55,721 nt of DNA from an uncultured Alphaproteobacteria bacterium (GCA_902617465.1 CACMWO010000002.1:1-55721), one strand, 5' to 3'; numbered from the stretch's first letter, positions 1-8,942 are shown. The notes: generated from the letters alone by a model not told the origin. Numbers and translations: made by a program.

Positions 1-1
1 T

Positions 2-538
2 GGTTTAGAAAGAGAATTCAAGCTAAATATCGAACAAAATCACGCTATTTTAGCAAAACATTCATTCGAGCACGAGATTGCATATGCACTTTCCAATGAC
101 ATCTTTGGGAGTATTGATATTAACAGAGGAGACTATTTAGTAGGATGGGACACAGACCAATTCCCAAACAATGTAGAAGAATTAGTTTTGCCTTTTTACT
201 ACATTTTTAAAAATGGTGGTTTTTCCTCAGGAGGTCTCAACATGGATGCTAAGATTAGAAGACAATCAATAGATCCTGAGGATCTATTCTATGCGCATAT
301 TGGCTCTATGGATACTTGTGCTAGAACTCTTATTGCTGTTGAAAAAATGATTAATGATGGAAGTTATGAAAATTTTTTAAAACAAAGATATGAACAGTGG
401 GCCTCTGAAAAACAACTCATGACTTCAATGTCTCTTGAAGATATTCATAAAAATGTCATTGCTAAAAATTTAAACCCTCAACCAAAGTCCGGTCGCCAAG
501 AATATCTTGAAAATCTAATTAATTCTTTTGTCGATTGA
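2..538 (+). CDS. xylA: Xylose isomerase, 3' part only
   Basis: This is the C-terminal ~178 residues of D-xylose isomerase, which interconverts D-xylose and D-xylulose in the cytoplasm using two divalent metals. Reading from base 2, the family landmarks appear in order: KLNIEQNHA, the FEHE helix, GSIDINRGD, the metal-ligand segment GWDTDQFP, then GGLNMDAKIRRQS, DLFYAHIGSMD and a C-terminal SGRQEYLE. The 5' end lies outside the window. The gene is followed after a few bases by a HAD phosphatase and an aldo/keto reductase on the same strand, so it probably heads or belongs to a sugar-utilisation operon. A xylulokinase would be expected upstream but cannot be seen. Identification is firm; substrate in vivo (xylose or another aldose) is inferred. 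Confidence 0.95.
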   Translation, partial: GLEREFKLNIEQNHAILAKHSFEHEIAYALSNDIFGSIDINRGDYLVGWDTDQFPNNVEELVLPFYYIFKNGGFSSGGLNMDAKIRRQSIDPEDLFYAHIGSMDTCARTLIAVEKMINDGSYENFLKQRYEQWASEKQLMTSMSLEDIHKNVIAKNLNPQPKSGRQEYLENLINSFVD

Positions 539-542
539 GTCG

Positions 543-1148
543 ATGAAAATTACAAAATTTCTATTTGATTTAGGTAATGTTTTTTTTGATTGGGATCCAC
601 ATTATGTATTTAAAAATATTATTCCTGATCAAACTAAAAGAGAATATTTTATGAATACAATCGCGTTCCCTCATTTAGATATGAGATGCGATGCTGGAGT
701 AAAAATTGATGACGCAGTTAAAGATGCAATAAAAAATTTCCCTAATTATGAGAATGAAATAAAGCAATATTATCCAAATCACAGGAATATGGTTAACGGG
801 GTTTATCAAGATACAGTTGATATTTTTCGAAAAATAAAATCAAGTGGTTATCCCTGCTATGTCTTGTCAAACTGGTCAGATGAGACTTATGAGGGTATGG
901 AAGATCAACACCCATTCCTGAAAGAATTTGATGATAAAATTATCTCTGGTAGAGAGTTTTTAGTAAAACCAGACCCTGAAATTTATAAATTAGCGATTTT
1001 AAGATTTAATTTAACACCTGAACAAACTCTTTTCATTGATGATCGTATTGAAAATATTGAGGCGGCGCAATCACTTGGCTTTCAAACTATTCATTTAACT
1101 GACCCACTGACAATAAAAAGTCAAATAGCAAATCATATAATTGTTTAA
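543..1148 (+). CDS. HAD-superfamily phosphatase (YihX-like)
   Basis: A 201-residue haloacid dehalogenase-type hydrolase. Motif I is near the N-terminus as FLFDLGNVFFDWD, in which the usual second Asp is replaced as in the DxG/N subclass that includes YihX glucose-1-phosphate phosphatase. Motif II is VLSNWS, motif III is the Lys in LVKPDPEIY, and motif IV is LFIDDRIEN. I chose the ATG at 543, five bases after the xylA stop; a TTG at 528 would overlap xylA. The 3' end overlaps the next gene by 8 bp, indicating translational coupling. The likely role is dephosphorylation of a sugar phosphate within this operon, but substrate cannot be read from sequence. Confidence 0.85.
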   Translation: MKITKFLFDLGNVFFDWDPHYVFKNIIPDQTKREYFMNTIAFPHLDMRCDAGVKIDDAVKDAIKNFPNYENEIKQYYPNHRNMVNGVYQDTVDIFRKIKSSGYPCYVLSNWSDETYEGMEDQHPFLKEFDDKIISGREFLVKPDPEIYKLAILRFNLTPEQTLFIDDRIENIEAAQSLGFQTIHLTDPLTIKSQIANHIIV

Positions 1149-2094
1149 ATTAGACAATAAAATAGGCCTAGGATTGGCTTCTCTTGGGAGGCCCGGATAT
1201 ATAAACATTGGTCATAGTTCAGATTTAGGCAGCGACATATCAAAAAATTCTATGAGATCTCATTGTCACGAAGTACTTAGTCATGCTTACAAGAGAGGTA
1301 TTCGATATTTCGATGCGGCAAGGGTATATGGAGATGCTGAGGAATTTTTATCTAGTTGGATTAGAGCTCAAAAACAATTTGATGGTTTTGTGGGGTCTAA
1401 GTGGGGCTATGAATATTTAGCAAATTGGGAAGTTCAGGCAGATCAACATGAAAGAAAAGATCACTCAGTTGAATTTCTAAAACAACAATGGGTGGAGACA
1501 AGACTTAATTTAGGAAAAAGTATTGATCTTTACCACATCCATTCTGTCAATTCAGAAAGTAAAGTCTTAGATGATATTAATGTTCTAAAGGAGCTTGAGA
1601 CAATAAAAAAAAATGGAATAGAAATAGGAATCTCAACAAGTGGCCCAGATCAAGAGAAAACTATTAATGACCTTTTAATTAAGAATGAAAAACTTAATCT
1701 ATTTTCTTATTTACAAACGACCATTAATATCTTTGACCAATCTTGTATTTCCATTTTAAAAGAAGTATCTGAAAAAAAGATCAATGTAATTGCAAAAGAG
1801 ATTTTCTCAAATGGAAGACTAACTAATTCAAATAAAGAATTTCATCAAAACAAAATTAAAGAATTAAAGTCAGTTGCCTCATCTATGGATTTAACTTTGG
1901 AGCAATTGTCTTATCTCTGGGTTTATCGACTACCGTTTGTTAAAATTTGTCTAACAGGAGCATCAACAATCAAACAGTTGGATGAAAATTTAAGTTGTCT
2001 TGAAAAAATAGATACCGAATTGCCCTCTCTTGAGTCTTTTAGCCTGTCCACTCAAGATTATTGGGAAACACGTAAAAAACTAAGTTGGAATTAA
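1141..2094 (+). CDS. Aldo/keto reductase
   Basis: A 317-residue NAD(P)-dependent oxidoreductase of the aldo/keto reductase TIM-barrel family. The catalytic tetrad is visible: Asp and Tyr in YFDAARVYGDAE, Lys in GSKWGYE and His in LYHIHS. The start is TTG, within the last codons of the HAD gene (8-bp overlap), supporting coupling. The 3' end overlaps the convergent dehydrogenase gene by 4 bp. In this neighbourhood (xylose isomerase, sugar ABC importer, dihydroxyacetone kinase) a sugar, polyol or small aldehyde substrate is plausible. The family is broad, so the exact reaction is unknown. Confidence 0.85.
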   Translation: MFKLDNKIGLGLASLGRPGYINIGHSSDLGSDISKNSMRSHCHEVLSHAYKRGIRYFDAARVYGDAEEFLSSWIRAQKQFDGFVGSKWGYEYLANWEVQADQHERKDHSVEFLKQQWVETRLNLGKSIDLYHIHSVNSESKVLDDINVLKELETIKKNGIEIGISTSGPDQEKTINDLLIKNEKLNLFSYLQTTINIFDQSCISILKEVSEKKINVIAKEIFSNGRLTNSNKEFHQNKIKELKSVASSMDLTLEQLSYLWVYRLPFVKICLTGASTIKQLDENLSCLEKIDTELPSLESFSLSTQDYWETRKKLSWN

Positions 2095-3248
2095 TTGAAA
2101 CTTACCCAGCTTGAATTTGATGAGCTAGAGGCGATTGACCTTTCGATAAATTTAATACCTTCAAGTCCATCTTCTATACTTGGAAAATGGTGATTTTCCT
2201 CATTAAATTTGCCATTTTTCTGATCAATTAGCGCATTAGCTACATCTGTATAGATATTTGCGAAGCCCTCTAAATATCCCTCGGGGTGTCCAGCAGGAAT
2301 TCTAGTAACATCTCCTGCATCGCTCATAGCACCTGATCCACCCCTTGTAATTTTTTGTTTGGGTTCTCCAAATTTTGTAAAGTAAAGGTAATTTGGATCT
2401 TCTTGACACCATTCTAGTCCGGCCTTATTACCATAAATTCTTATTTGTAAATGATTTTCATTTCCTGGGGCTACTTGAGAAGACCAAATAGTACCTTTTG
2501 CTCCTCCTTTAAATCGTATCGATATTTGAGCATTATCATCTAATTTTCTCCCAGGCACAAAAGATGTTAACTCTGCAGATATCTCCTCAGTATTGAGATC
2601 AGTTATAAACCTAATCAGATTGTAAGCATGAGTTCCAATGTCACCAATACATCCACCAGCACCTGATTGATTAGGATCAGTTCTCCAAGAGGCCTGTTTG
2701 TTTCCCCCATCATTAATTCTATTTTCTAAATTTTCGGTCAGCCAATCTTGAGCATACTCTGCTTGAATTACTCTTATTTCACCTAAGTCACCTCTCTTAC
2801 AAAGAGCTCTGGCATTCCTAATCATGGGATAACCAGTGTAGTTATGAGTTAAAGCAAAAAGAACGTTATTGTCTTTTTTACATTTTATTAGTTCCTCACA
2901 TTGATTAACATTCATGGCAAGGGGTTTGTCACAAATTATGTTAAAACCTTTCTCCATGAAAGCTTTAGCGATCGGATGGTGCATATGATTTGGTGTCACT
3001 ATGGCTACAGCATCTATTTTATCCTCTCTGATCAATTCTTTTTCGACCATTTCAAGGTAGTCTTTATAATTCCTTTCATCTGCTATTCCAATATCTCTGC
3101 CAGAGGCTTGAGCTTTTTCAGGATTAGATGAAAAGGCACCAGCGACCAGTTCAAAGCGGTCATCAATTCTAGATGCTATACGGTGAACTTCTCCAATAAA
3201 TGCTCCTGAGCCACCACCAACCATTCCTAATTTTAATTTTTTGGTCAT
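2091..3248 (-). CDS. Gfo/Idh/MocA-family dehydrogenase
   Basis: A 385-residue NAD(P)-dependent oxidoreductase. The N-terminal Rossmann nucleotide-binding segment is LKLGMVGGGSGAFIG, followed by AIVTPNHMHHP and the family's EKP-type motif, here CDKPLA. The substrate-domain catalytic region GGCIGDIGTHAYN contains the Asp and His characteristic of inositol/glucose dehydrogenase relatives. I start at the ATG at 3248, which gives MTKKLKLG; a longer reading would run into the upstream gene. It begins 4 bp after the end of the sugar isomerase/epimerase gene, so the two form an operon. Such pairs oxidise and then isomerise sugars or inositols. The specific substrate is not determinable here. Confidence 0.88.
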   Translation of the reverse strand: MTKKLKLGMVGGGSGAFIGEVHRIASRIDDRFELVAGAFSSNPEKAQASGRDIGIADERNYKDYLEMVEKELIREDKIDAVAIVTPNHMHHPIAKAFMEKGFNIICDKPLAMNVNQCEELIKCKKDNNVLFALTHNYTGYPMIRNARALCKRGDLGEIRVIQAEYAQDWLTENLENRINDGGNKQASWRTDPNQSGAGGCIGDIGTHAYNLIRFITDLNTEEISAELTSFVPGRKLDDNAQISIRFKGGAKGTIWSSQVAPGNENHLQIRIYGNKAGLEWCQEDPNYLYFTKFGEPKQKITRGGSGAMSDAGDVTRIPAGHPEGYLEGFANIYTDVANALIDQKNGKFNEENHHFPSIEDGLEGIKFIERSIASSSSNSSWVSFN

Positions 3249-3252
3249 ATTA

Positions 3253-4305
3253 TCATTCAATTCCAAGCATTTTTTTGTTTGCATCTTGATCAGTACCAGC
3301 ATCGGCAAAATCATCGAAAGCATTCTCGGTAACTCTAATTAAATGATCTTTAATAAATACAGAACCCTCTTTAGCTCCGTCTTCAGGATGTTTCAAAGCA
3401 CATTCCCATTCTAAAACAGCCCATCCATCAAAGCCGTAAGTAGTAAGTTTGGAGAAAATTGACTTGAAATCGACTTGCCCATCTCCTAAAGATCTAAATC
3501 GACCTGCTCTGTTCTTCCAAGATTGAAATCCACTATAGACCCCTTGTTTACCAGTGGGATTGAGTTCTGCGTCTTTCACATGAAACATTTTTATTTTCTC
3601 GTGATAAATATCAATATGCTGCAAATAATCTAAATGCTGCAAAACAAAGTGGCTAGGATCATATAACATGTTGCAGCGCTCATGATTCCCTACTTTATCT
3701 AGAAACATTTCAAAAGTTATTCCATCAAAAAGATCCTCGCCTGGATGAATTTCATAACATAAATTCACCCCACACTCATCAAATTCATTAAGAATAGGTT
3801 TCCACCTTTTAGCCAGTTCATCAAATGCAGTTTCAACTAACCCTTCTGGTCTTTGAGGCCATGGATAAACATATGGCCAAGCCAATGCTCCTGAAAAAGT
3901 GACATGTTCAGTCAATCCAAAATTTTTCGAAGCCTTAGCGGCCATCATTAATTGATCAACTGCCCATTGCTGCCTTGCAGATGGATTTCCTCTTACCTCT
4001 GAGGCTGCAAAACCATCAAATACAGAGTCATATGCAGGATGAACAGCTACAAGTTGACCTTGGAGATGTGTCGAAAGCTCAGTTATATTTAAATTAAAAC
4101 TTTTAAGAGTCCCTTTTATTTCGTCACAGTAATCTTTGCTTTCAGATGCTTGTTTTAAATTAATTAACCTCTCATCCCAACTAGGTATCTGAACACCTAA
4201 GTATCCCAAATCACTAGCCCATTTTGAGATATTCTCTAAATTGTTAAACGGAGCATCATCACCTGCAAATTGAGCTAAAAATATAGCTGGACCTTTTATA
4301 GACAT
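3253..4305 (-). CDS. Sugar phosphate isomerase/epimerase (IolE-like TIM barrel)
   Basis: A 350-residue protein of the xylose-isomerase-like TIM-barrel family that includes IolE and other sugar isomerases/epimerases. Recognisable elements are the strand-end YLGVQIPSWD, the metal-binding Glu/His region NLCYEIHPGEDL, MLYDPSHFVLQ, KMFHVKDAEL and the late VLEWECA. These supply the Glu-Asp-His-Glu metal set common to the fold. A very strong Shine-Dalgarno run (AGGAGGGGGG) lies 7 bp upstream of the ATG. The gene leads a two-gene operon with the dehydrogenase and is divergent from the ABC transporter operon, sharing its 148-bp control region. A carbohydrate-catabolic role is well supported; the substrate is unknown. 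Confidence 0.85.
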   Translation of the reverse strand: MSIKGPAIFLAQFAGDDAPFNNLENISKWASDLGYLGVQIPSWDERLINLKQASESKDYCDEIKGTLKSFNLNITELSTHLQGQLVAVHPAYDSVFDGFAASEVRGNPSARQQWAVDQLMMAAKASKNFGLTEHVTFSGALAWPYVYPWPQRPEGLVETAFDELAKRWKPILNEFDECGVNLCYEIHPGEDLFDGITFEMFLDKVGNHERCNMLYDPSHFVLQHLDYLQHIDIYHEKIKMFHVKDAELNPTGKQGVYSGFQSWKNRAGRFRSLGDGQVDFKSIFSKLTTYGFDGWAVLEWECALKHPEDGAKEGSVFIKDHLIRVTENAFDDFADAGTDQDANKKMLGIE

Positions 4306-4388
4306 CGCTTAACCCCCCTCCTGCGACAAACTATAATATTACAGTTAACTGCTATTTAAAATGTTTTTAAAAATATGAATAATCTGCA

Positions 4389-4417
4389 TTTATAAATATG
4401 TAAAAAGACTGTATAAT
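4389..4417 (+). promoter_or_regulatory. Sigma-70-type promoter of the ABC transporter operon
   Basis: A -35-like TTTATA at 4389-4394 and a perfect -10 TATAAT at 4412-4417 are separated by 17 bp. They lie about 37 bp upstream of the binding-protein start codon, which is itself preceded by AGAGGAGGA. This is the only control region between the divergent catabolic and transporter genes, so a regulator of either direction would act here. No clear operator palindrome was seen. Confidence 0.6.
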
Positions 4418-4453
4418 CAGCCAGTTTTGTTATTAAAGAGGAGGAATAATAAC

Positions 4454-5764
4454 ATGAAAAAAATACTATCTGTATTTCTAGTTCCTGTTTTTGCCTTACT
4501 TTTTTCTTTGAATGCTAAATCTGAGTCTTTGACTTTGGGCTGGGCCGCTTGGGATCCTGCTAACGCATTACAAGAACTAAGTAAAGAATTTACAGCTGAA
4601 ACAGGTGTTGAAATGAACTTCGAATTTGTGCCATGGCCAAATTTTGCTGAGAGAATGCTTAACGAGTTAAATAACCAAGGTAAAACTTTTGACTTGTTAA
4701 TTGGTGACTCACAGTGGATCGGACAAGGTGCTGAATATGGTCACTATGTTAAGCTAAATGATTTCTTTGATGCTAACGGAATTTCAATGGATGATTTTAA
4801 CCCAGCAACTGTTTACGCATATTCAACATGGCCAAAAGGATCACCTAACTATTACGCTCTCCCAGCAATGGGTGATGCTTTAGCATGGGCTTATCGAAAA
4901 GACTGGTTTGATAGACCAGAGCTTCAAGCTGAATTTAAAAGTAAGCATGGATATGATCTAGGTGTTCCAAAAACTTGGGATGAGTTATATGACATGTGTA
5001 CTTTCTTCCAAGGAAGAGAAATTGATGGACAAGTAAGATATGGTGCAGCCATCAATACAGAGCGTGGATCTGAAGGTATCACCATGGGTGTAACAGCAGC
5101 CATGTATGCTTGGGGTATGCAGTACGAAAATCCTGATAACCCATACGAGATGGATGGTTACTTCAACTCAGATGCTTCTGTAGAGGCTGTTGAATTTTAT
5201 AGAAAAATGTATGAAGACTGTGCACCTCCAGGGCATTCAGATGCTTATATGGTCGCAAATCTTGATGCATATAAATCAGGACAGGTTGCATTTCAAATGA
5301 ACTGGTATGCTTTCTGGCCTGGCGTTTCTAAAGAAGACAGTGACGGAAGAGTTTCTGGTTTCTTTGCTAACCCATGTCAAAACGTATGTGCAGCTACTCT
5401 TGGTGGTCAAGGTATCTCAGTTGTGAGTTACTCTGATAAACAAGACTTGGCTCTTGAATACATGAAGTGGTTTGCAAAGCCAGATATACAACAAAAATGG
5501 TGGGATTTAGGAGGATATTCATGTCATATGGATGTTCTTGGATCACCTGATTTCGTCGACTCAGCTGTTTACGCACAAGGCTTCCTTGACTCAATGGGTA
5601 TCGTCAAAGACTTTTGGCAAGAGCCTACATTTGTTGAATTAATGCTTCCAATGCAGGAGAGAATTCATGACTACGTTGTGAATGGAAAAGGTTCTGCAAA
5701 AGACGCATTAGACAAAATCATTGATGATTGGACTGAAGTCTTCGAAGACGACGGTAAAATTTAA
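4454..5764 (+). CDS. Sugar/polyol ABC transporter substrate-binding protein
   Basis: A 436-residue periplasmic binding protein of the CUT1 (MalE/UgpB-like) class. Residues 1-24 form a signal peptide (MKKILSVFLVPVFALLFSL, then NAKSE). The mature part begins LTLGWAAWDPANALQEL, followed by FEFVPWPNFAERML and the family-typical FDLLIGDSQW. The ATG at 4454 is chosen because AGAGGAGGA sits just upstream and the signal peptide starts there; the upstream in-frame TTG is unlikely. It is the first gene of the importer operon and is separated from the permeases by a hairpin, which commonly lets the binding protein accumulate in excess. The organisation resembles my recollection of the rhizobial glycerol importer GlpSTPQUV. 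The ligand remains unproven. Confidence 0.9.
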   Translation: MKKILSVFLVPVFALLFSLNAKSESLTLGWAAWDPANALQELSKEFTAETGVEMNFEFVPWPNFAERMLNELNNQGKTFDLLIGDSQWIGQGAEYGHYVKLNDFFDANGISMDDFNPATVYAYSTWPKGSPNYYALPAMGDALAWAYRKDWFDRPELQAEFKSKHGYDLGVPKTWDELYDMCTFFQGREIDGQVRYGAAINTERGSEGITMGVTAAMYAWGMQYENPDNPYEMDGYFNSDASVEAVEFYRKMYEDCAPPGHSDAYMVANLDAYKSGQVAFQMNWYAFWPGVSKEDSDGRVSGFFANPCQNVCAATLGGQGISVVSYSDKQDLALEYMKWFAKPDIQQKWWDLGGYSCHMDVLGSPDFVDSAVYAQGFLDSMGIVKDFWQEPTFVELMLPMQERIHDYVVNGKGSAKDALDKIIDDWTEVFEDDGKI

Positions 5765-5780
5765 TCACTAAATTAATATA

Positions 5781-5804
5781 AAGGGTGGGATTAATCCCGC
5801 CCTT
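5781..5804 (+). terminator. Intra-operon hairpin after the binding-protein gene
   Basis: A 10-bp stem (AAGGGTGGGA paired with TCCCGCCCTT, one U-G wobble) closes a TTAA loop. It lies 16 bp after the binding-protein stop and 15 bp before the first permease. There is no U-tract after the stem, so it is better read as a 3'-stabilising or partial-attenuation hairpin than as a full terminator. Confidence 0.65.
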
Positions 5805-5819
5805 CAATCTAAAACATAT

Positions 5820-6722
5820 ATGAAAAGTGCTGTTAAAAAGTTCAAAGGCTTATCTGATAAAGCAATAGCCTGGATTTTCATAGCACCAACTTTAATTCTA
5901 TTACTTGCTATAAATATTTATCCTCTCATCTATGCCATAAGGATGTCATTCACCAACTTTTATGCCAATAAAATAGGTAGAGAAGTAAAATTTGTGGGTT
6001 TAAAAAACTATAAAAAGATTTTAGGAAAAGAAGAGATATGGGAAAAGATGCAGATAACTGCCCACTTCGTTTGTTGGACATTAGTCTTACAAGCATTAAT
6101 TGGATTGGGTCTTGCTCTTCTTTTAAATAAAAAATTTAAAGGCAATGAACTACTCACTACTTTAATAGTTTTACCAATGATGCTTTCCCCCGCAGTCGTA
6201 GGTGTATTTTGGACTTACTTATATAATCCTCAAGTAGGTTTATTTAATTACGTAGTTAATTTTTTCTATGACTTTGGTATTTTTGATATGATTGGTTCAA
6301 GCACTTTAGCCCCTTGGTCAATTGTGATTGTCGATACATGGATGTGGACACCTTTTACCATGTTAATTTGTCTGGCAGGATTAAGATCAATCCCAAATTA
6401 TTTGTACGAGGCTGCAGAAGTTGACCGAGCTAGTAAGTGGCAGCAATTTATCCATATAACATTGCCATCTGTCCTTCCTTTTCTACTTCTTGCATTATTA
6501 TTTAGAGGGATCGAGAATTTCAAAATGTTTGATCTGGTCGCTGAGCTTACTTCAGGGGGTCCAGGATCGGCGACTGAACTAGCATCAATCAATTTAAAAC
6601 GTGAAGCATTTGAAAAATGGAAAACAGGTTACAGTTCTGCTTTTGCTGTAATATTATTTGTCACCATATTCGGCTTTGGAAATGTGTATGTAAAAGTTAT
6701 GAACAAAATTAAAGAGCGATAA
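5820..6722 (+). CDS. CUT1 ABC transporter permease (MalF/UgpA type)
   Basis: A 300-residue inner-membrane permease with about six transmembrane helices, beginning with the segment IAWIFIAPTLILLLAINIY. The EAA loop that docks the ATPase is YEAAEVDRASKWQQFIHITLP near residues 198-218. LTSGGPGSAT near residues 242-252 is also typical of MalF/UgpA-type permeases. The stop overlaps the next permease start by one base (TAATG), showing tight coupling. It forms the membrane channel with the downstream MalG-type permease and is powered by the two ATPases. Family assignment is firm; substrate specificity cannot be deduced. Confidence 0.92.
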   Translation: MKSAVKKFKGLSDKAIAWIFIAPTLILLLAINIYPLIYAIRMSFTNFYANKIGREVKFVGLKNYKKILGKEEIWEKMQITAHFVCWTLVLQALIGLGLALLLNKKFKGNELLTTLIVLPMMLSPAVVGVFWTYLYNPQVGLFNYVVNFFYDFGIFDMIGSSTLAPWSIVIVDTWMWTPFTMLICLAGLRSIPNYLYEAAEVDRASKWQQFIHITLPSVLPFLLLALLFRGIENFKMFDLVAELTSGGPGSATELASINLKREAFEKWKTGYSSAFAVILFVTIFGFGNVYVKVMNKIKER

Positions 6723-7666
6723 TGGACACTTCAAGATCACCACTAGAGGCAACAGGATTCTCAAGAAAATTAGCTGCTACTATCATCATCGTTTACATGA
6801 TTGTAACACTTATACCGATCACATGGATGGTTGCTACAAGCTTTAAAAGTGTTGATAGTGCCATCTCTTATCCTCCAGAGGTCTTTTTTGAACCATCTTT
6901 AGAGGGCTATGTGAATTTATTTACAAATCGATCAAGACAACCAAAGGATTATTTGGACTCTCTTCCACCACCAGATACATGGTATGAGGAGTTAGTTCGC
7001 AGTAGAGAAATGGTCATAACAGGACCATCAAAATTTTTACCGAGGTATTCCAATTCTTTAATAATTGGATTTGGTGCAACGTTCTTTTCGGTATTTTTAG
7101 GCTCCTTAGCTGCCTACGCTCTTTCTAGATTTAAAGTCCCACTGAAAGATGATTTATTATTTTTTATTTTATCTACGAGAATGTTCCCACCAATAGCAGT
7201 GGCAGTACCTATATTTATTATGTACAGAAAACTTGGTCTCGGTGATACTCATGTTGGCATGATTATTCTGTACACTGTTGTAAATTTAAGTTTGTCAGTT
7301 TGGCTGTTAAAAGGCTTTATGGACGAGATACCGAGAGAGTATGAGGAGGCTGCGATGATAGATGGTTACTCTAGAATGCAAGCATTTTTTAAAGTAGTCC
7401 TTCCGCAAGCAACTACAGGTATTGCAGCAACAGCAATTTTCTGCATGATATTTTCGTGGAATGAATATGCATTTGCTGTTTTACTAACACAATTTAATGC
7501 GCAAACTGCACCACCATTTATCCCAACAATTATAGGAGAGGGTGGTCTTGATTGGCCTGCTATTGGAGCAGGGACAACATTATTTTTAATCCCAGTGATG
7601 ATATTTACAGTTGTATTGAGAAAGCATCTTCTAAGGGGAATAACATTTGGAGCTGTGAGAAAATAA
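6722..7666 (+). CDS. CUT1 ABC transporter permease (MalG/UgpE type)
   Basis: A 314-residue second permease. It has an N-terminal helix (TIIIVYMIVTLIPITWMVAT), four or five later helices and the EAA loop YEEAAMIDGYSRMQAFFKVVLP, then the MalG-like FSWNEYAFAVLLT. Residues about 58-110 form a periplasmic loop longer than in MalG, containing PPPDTWYEELVRSREM, which also occurs in polyol-type importers as far as I recall. The stop codon overlaps the start of the small membrane protein by one base. It pairs with the preceding permease in the importer. Confidence 0.92.
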   Translation: MDTSRSPLEATGFSRKLAATIIIVYMIVTLIPITWMVATSFKSVDSAISYPPEVFFEPSLEGYVNLFTNRSRQPKDYLDSLPPPDTWYEELVRSREMVITGPSKFLPRYSNSLIIGFGATFFSVFLGSLAAYALSRFKVPLKDDLLFFILSTRMFPPIAVAVPIFIMYRKLGLGDTHVGMIILYTVVNLSLSVWLLKGFMDEIPREYEEAAMIDGYSRMQAFFKVVLPQATTGIAATAIFCMIFSWNEYAFAVLLTQFNAQTAPPFIPTIIGEGGLDWPAIGAGTTLFLIPVMIFTVVLRKHLLRGITFGAVRK

Positions 7667-7857
7667 TGGCTGAGAAAAAAAGTTTATTGAGAAGAATTTT
7701 TAGAAGATCCATTTGGGAAAATGCATCAACTGTTTTAATTTTATTGGGTGTATTTATGTTGATGCAGCCTTTTGCTATGTGGATGTATACATATTCCTTT
7801 ATTGTTATTTTGGTGGGAACTATCGGATTTGTGATCACAAGTCATTTCCCGGATTAG
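7666..7857 (+). CDS. Small two-helix membrane protein of the ABC operon (GlpU-like position)
   Basis: A 63-residue protein with a basic N-terminus (MAEKKSLLRRIFRR) and two hydrophobic helices, STVLILLGVFMLMQPFAMWM and YSFIVILVGTIGFVI. It starts on the last base of the upstream stop (TAATG) and ends 2 bp before the first ATPase, so it is co-translated with the transporter. I recall a small membrane protein (GlpU) in the same relative setting of the rhizobial glycerol importer GlpSTPQUV; homology is inferred from position and architecture only. It may be an accessory subunit or assembly factor. Function unknown. Confidence 0.75.
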   Translation: MAEKKSLLRRIFRRSIWENASTVLILLGVFMLMQPFAMWMYTYSFIVILVGTIGFVITSHFPD

Positions 7858-7859
7858 CC

Positions 7860-8942
7860 ATGGCAGAAATAGAAATTAAAAATTTACATAAATCTTTTGG
7901 AGATTTCGTAGCAGTGAAAAACTCCAACCTTATTATTGAAAATAAAGAATTCTTTGTTTTACTCGGTCCTTCAGGTTGTGGAAAAACTACCACTTTGAGA
8001 ATGATTGCTGGTTTAGAGCTGCCAACTTCTGGAAATATATATTTGGATAAGGAAGATGTGGGCTATCTAAGGGCCTCTCAGCGAGATATAGCCTTTGTTT
8101 TTCAGCTTTTTGCACTCTATCCACACATGAATGTAAGAAATAATCTGGCTTTCCCACTAAAAATGCAAAAGCTCTCACGAAGCGAAATAGATGCTAAAGT
8201 TCTGGAAGCCGCAAAGCTTCTCAGAATTGATCACTTATTAAAATCAAAAGTATCCTCTTTAGCAGGAGGTGATCGTCAACGTGTTGCACTCGGAAGAGCC
8301 CTAGTTAGAAGACCTAAAGCATTTTTAATGGATGAACCTTTGGGTACACTTGATGCAGAATTTAGAGAATTGATGTGTTTGGAATTAAGAAAACTTCACG
8401 ATGATATTGATGCAACTACAGTTTATGTAACACACGATCAACAAGAGGCAATGTCGATGGCTGATCGAATAGCAGTAATGAATGAGGGAGTGGTGTTGCA
8501 GGCAGACTCACCAAAAGTTATTTATAATAAACCTAAAACAAAGTTTGTTGCCAATTTTATTGGATCACCAGGAATGAACTTCATACCAATAAATGAAAAA
8601 ATTTCTCCTAGTCAATCAAGTATTAAATTATTAGACTCATCATTAAATATTCCTGAACAAAAAGAAGGAACAGATTCCAATGAAAATTTTTTAGGTGTAA
8701 GACCGGAAAATTTAAAATTAGTTTCAGAAAATGGTGTAAAAGGCAATGTCTTTGGTGTTGAATATTTAGGTTCAAGAAAAATTCTTACAATTGAAACTCA
8801 ACTAGGAAATATAAAAATTCGAGTTGATAGCGACACACAAGTTAATATTAATGAGCAAATTCAATTTGATACTCTTAATAATAATCAAATAATTTTTGAT
8901 GGTTCAAATGATAAGGCACTTCAAAGTGAGTTTATGAATTAA
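7860..8942 (+). CDS. CUT1 ABC transporter ATPase 1
   Basis: A 360-residue MalK/UgpC-like ATPase. Walker A is GPSGCGKTT, the Q-loop is FVFQLF, Walker B is FLMDEPLGTLD and the H-loop is YVTHDQ. A C-terminal TOBE regulatory region contains LGVRPENLKL. The ABC signature reads LAGGDRQ rather than LSGGQ, a degenerate version, which suggests that this subunit and the next form an asymmetric heterodimer. The ATG at 7860 is 2 bp after the small membrane gene; upstream in-frame codons would run into that gene. The 3' end abuts ATPase 2 with a one-base overlap. It energises import in the inner-membrane complex. Confidence 0.92.
   Translation: MAEIEIKNLHKSFGDFVAVKNSNLIIENKEFFVLLGPSGCGKTTTLRMIAGLELPTSGNIYLDKEDVGYLRASQRDIAFVFQLFALYPHMNVRNNLAFPLKMQKLSRSEIDAKVLEAAKLLRIDHLLKSKVSSLAGGDRQRVALGRALVRRPKAFLMDEPLGTLDAEFRELMCLELRKLHDDIDATTVYVTHDQQEAMSMADRIAVMNEGVVLQADSPKVIYNKPKTKFVANFIGSPGMNFIPINEKISPSQSSIKLLDSSLNIPEQKEGTDSNENFLGVRPENLKLVSENGVKGNVFGVEYLGSRKILTIETQLGNIKIRVDSDTQVNINEQIQFDTLNNNQIIFDGSNDKALQSEFMN

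Noticed and set aside
7713-7859. Longer N-terminus for ATPase 1
   Set aside because: It covers the small membrane gene in another frame; the ATG at 7860 fits ATPase length and start.
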